From Dehalococcoidia bacterium (GTDB taxonomy: Bacteria > Chloroflexota > Dehalococcoidia > UBA2247 > RBG-13-53-26), in contig JAUCPZ010000096.1 of NCBI GenBank assembly GCA_030372995.1, forward strand, positions 1-36,018: DNA of 36,018 bases, written 5' to 3'. Position 1 is the first letter of the stretch. The number at the start of each line of letters is the position of its first letter. Positions 34,835 to 36,018 of this stretch are shown piece after piece. Below the pieces are notes generated by a model. The model did no database searches, had not been told where the DNA came from, and worked only from the letters and a program-made list of their open reading frames with translations. The position numbers and the translations under genes were made by a program.

Positions 34835-34900
34835 AGGTTCGTTCGGCGGTGGCTGGATGTTCTATGCATGGCACGCTGGATGAGCAGGTGAGGGTGAGCA

Positions 34901-35785
34901 GTGGATAAGACAAGAAGAAAGAGACTATCGCAGGCCGAGATTGACAGTCTTGTCCAGGAGACGGCGTCCAAGGTGGTGCCCAGAGCCGCGGCAACGGCGA
35001 CGGTGACAATGCCCAAGCAGCCCCCCAAGGCTATCGGTGCGTCGCCGGAACCCCCCGCCCCCATACGGCCCCTGACCGCCGCGCTGGACGACAGCCTGGC
35101 TTCTATTCAGGCCGCAGTGGTGCGGCTGGACGAACGCCTGGCGAAGACCGAGAGGGCTTTCAGCGGATTCGAGAAGCAGATCAATGCCCTTGAGACCTCA
35201 CTCGTTGCAGAGCGTCAGGCGCGCGACGAACAGGCAAAGGTCATCGGAGAGATAAAGGCCGCCAGCGACGAAGCTCAAGGGGAGGCCATTCAAACAAAGA
35301 TAGCGGAACTGACCGAGCGACTGGAGAAATCGGAACAGATCCTCACCGCATTCGAGAAACAGATTAGCGCCCTTCAAGCGTCCCTCGCTGCGGACCGCGA
35401 AGCGCGAGAGGAACAAGCCCGGCTTCTCAACGAGATGAAGACCATTGTAGAGAGCCTCAGCGAGCGTTCCGGCCAGCCTGACATGGCGGGGCTGAATGAA
35501 CGCATGGCAACTGTGGAGGCCAACTCGGAGAAGTTCGAGCAGTATCGGAAAGCCTTTGAGACCGCACTGATGGCCAACCGGCAACTGCAGCTAGCTCAGT
35601 CGCAAACTGTCAACACTCAGCTGAAGACGATAACCCAGGGACTTAGAAACACTCTGGGGTATGACATAAAGAAGAACTTCAGGTGCGACTCGTGCGGTGC
35701 CGATGGCGCCGTAGCGATCAAGATCAGGTGCACGCACTGCGAAAAGGAGAACTGGTGGGGCTGGTGGCCGAAGGAGAGAGCCTAG
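34901..35785 (+). CDS. Coiled-coil/zinc-ribbon protein with a FliM-like CheY-docking N-terminus
   Basis: A 294-residue protein of no known family. Residues 9-18 read LSQAEIDSLV, almost the same as LSQAEIDALL at the start of E. coli FliM, the segment that binds phospho-CheY. A Pro/Ala-rich linker (about 28-60) is followed by three 61-residue repeats beginning at residues 76, 137 and 198, with sequences typical of coiled coils. The C-terminus is a zinc ribbon (Cys262, 265, 277, 280) ending in a Trp-rich tail. No FliM middle domain or SpoA domain is present. The GTG start follows GAGGGTGAG. It is last in the che cluster, before a strong terminator. A role as a non-flagellar CheY target is inference. 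Confidence 0.8.
   Translation: MDKTRRKRLSQAEIDSLVQETASKVVPRAAATATVTMPKQPPKAIGASPEPPAPIRPLTAALDDSLASIQAAVVRLDERLAKTERAFSGFEKQINALETSLVAERQARDEQAKVIGEIKAASDEAQGEAIQTKIAELTERLEKSEQILTAFEKQISALQASLAADREAREEQARLLNEMKTIVESLSERSGQPDMAGLNERMATVEANSEKFEQYRKAFETALMANRQLQLAQSQTVNTQLKTITQGLRNTLGYDIKKNFRCDSCGADGAVAIKIRCTHCEKENWWGWWPKERA
35126..35635 (+). repeat. Three tandem 61-residue coding repeats
   Basis: Within the coiled-coil gene, LDERLAKTER at codon 76, LTERLEKSEQ at 137 and LNERMATVEA at 198 begin three units of 61 codons; the third is shorter and more diverged. The first two share the FEKQI-AL-SL-A-R-AR-EQA pattern, which indicates internal duplication. Confidence 0.8.
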
Positions 35786-35830
35786 CGGTCTCTGGAATAG
35801 GATCCGGCCCATTCTGCAACGGCCAATCTG

Positions 35831-35862
35831 AAGGGCGGAGAGAATCGATTCTCTCCGCCCTT
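35831..35862. terminator. Palindromic bidirectional terminator at the end of the che cluster
   Basis: AAGGGCGGAGAGAATC (35831-35846) is followed at once by its exact reverse complement GATTCTCTCCGCCCTT (35847-35862). The perfect 32-nt palindrome ends in TTAT on the plus strand. It lies between the convergent coiled-coil gene and the partial gene at the right edge and could stop transcription from both sides. Confidence 0.85.
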
Positions 35863-35891
35863 ATCAATTATCGGATGGCGCGGCGGGACGG

Positions 35892-36018
35892 CTAGAATTC
35901 CCCGGGGTGCTTGGGCTCGGTCTTCCACTTGGTGGAGAACAAGAGCTTCATGTTCTTCCACTTCAGAACGCCCTTGATCACCTGCCAGATGTCCGGACGG
36001 CAGATGGCCACCCGGATC
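35892..36018 (-). CDS. 3' end of an unrecognised gene (partial)
   Basis: The minus strand is open from the right edge to TAG at 35892-35894 and codes for the last 41 residues, ending KWKTEPKHPGEF. The tail is rich in Lys and Trp (LKWKNMKLLFSTKWK). It ends 30 nt from the shared terminator, as expected of a real convergent gene. I do not recognise the family. Confidence 0.55.
   Translation of the reverse strand, partial: IRVAICRPDIWQVIKGVLKWKNMKLLFSTKWKTEPKHPGEF

Noticed and set aside
1-36018. CRISPR arrays, insertion sequences, prophage genes, tRNAs
   Set aside because: Scanned by eye for regular direct repeats, transposase motifs, integrase genes and cloverleaf-like segments; none was found. 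A covariance-model scan could still reveal small RNAs in the longer gaps.

Overview
The window looks like a chromosomal segment of an anaerobic, GC-rich bacterium, most plausibly a Dehalococcoidia-like member of the Chloroflexota. The grounds are indirect. The 23S rRNA gene at the left edge has its own promoters and no 16S or tRNA gene in front of it; unlinked rRNA genes are known from Dehalococcoides. A chemotaxis cluster is present without any flagellar gene in view. Oxygen-sensitive chemistry is suggested by a glycyl radical enzyme, a BadF/HgdC-type activase and a cluster-rich radical SAM protein. TTG and GTG starts are common. No 16S sequence is present, so the assignment is inference.

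Layout. 1-580: the 5' end of 23S rRNA and rpsT on the minus strand. 952-8917, plus strand: a housekeeping block of clpC, an intrinsic terminator, then radA-ybeY-dnaX-ybaB-recR, followed by a Cys-rich DUF3795-type protein and a VOC-fold protein. 8961-15174, minus strand: catabolic genes. These are a glycyl radical enzyme and an amidohydrolase-fold protein, then a PA1024-like flavin oxidoreductase, a crotonase-fold protein and a nitroreductase. A second crotonase, which keeps both catalytic glutamates, is divergent at 15365-16147. 16181-19109, minus strand: a thioredoxin-like small protein, a stand-alone BadF/HgdC-type activase, a zinc-ribbon protein and a HEAT-repeat protein. 19542-22700, plus strand: an MscS channel and a radical SAM protein resembling MJ0619/tetraether synthase. 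23135-35785, plus strand: two paralogous chemoreceptors followed by cheW-cheA-cheC-cheD-cheY-cheB-cheR, an HD-GYP-like protein that has lost its HD pair, and a coiled-coil/zinc-ribbon protein. A 32-nt palindromic terminator closes this cluster. The right edge holds the 3' end of an unrecognised minus-strand gene.

How the parts may work together. The che genes form an almost complete pathway: receptors, CheW/CheA, CheB/CheR adaptation, CheD, CheC phosphatase and CheY. No motor gene is visible. The last gene begins with a peptide almost identical to the FliM/FliY segment that docks phospho-CheY, but continues as three 61-residue coiled-coil repeats and a zinc ribbon. It is therefore a candidate non-flagellar CheY target, and is the most interesting proposal here. 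Second is the Tes-like radical SAM protein, which could point to membrane-spanning lipids in this bacterium. Third is the glycyl radical enzyme with an unusual active-site context, paired with an amidohydrolase-fold protein that has lost most metal ligands. All functional statements come from reading motifs by eye; no database search was run.
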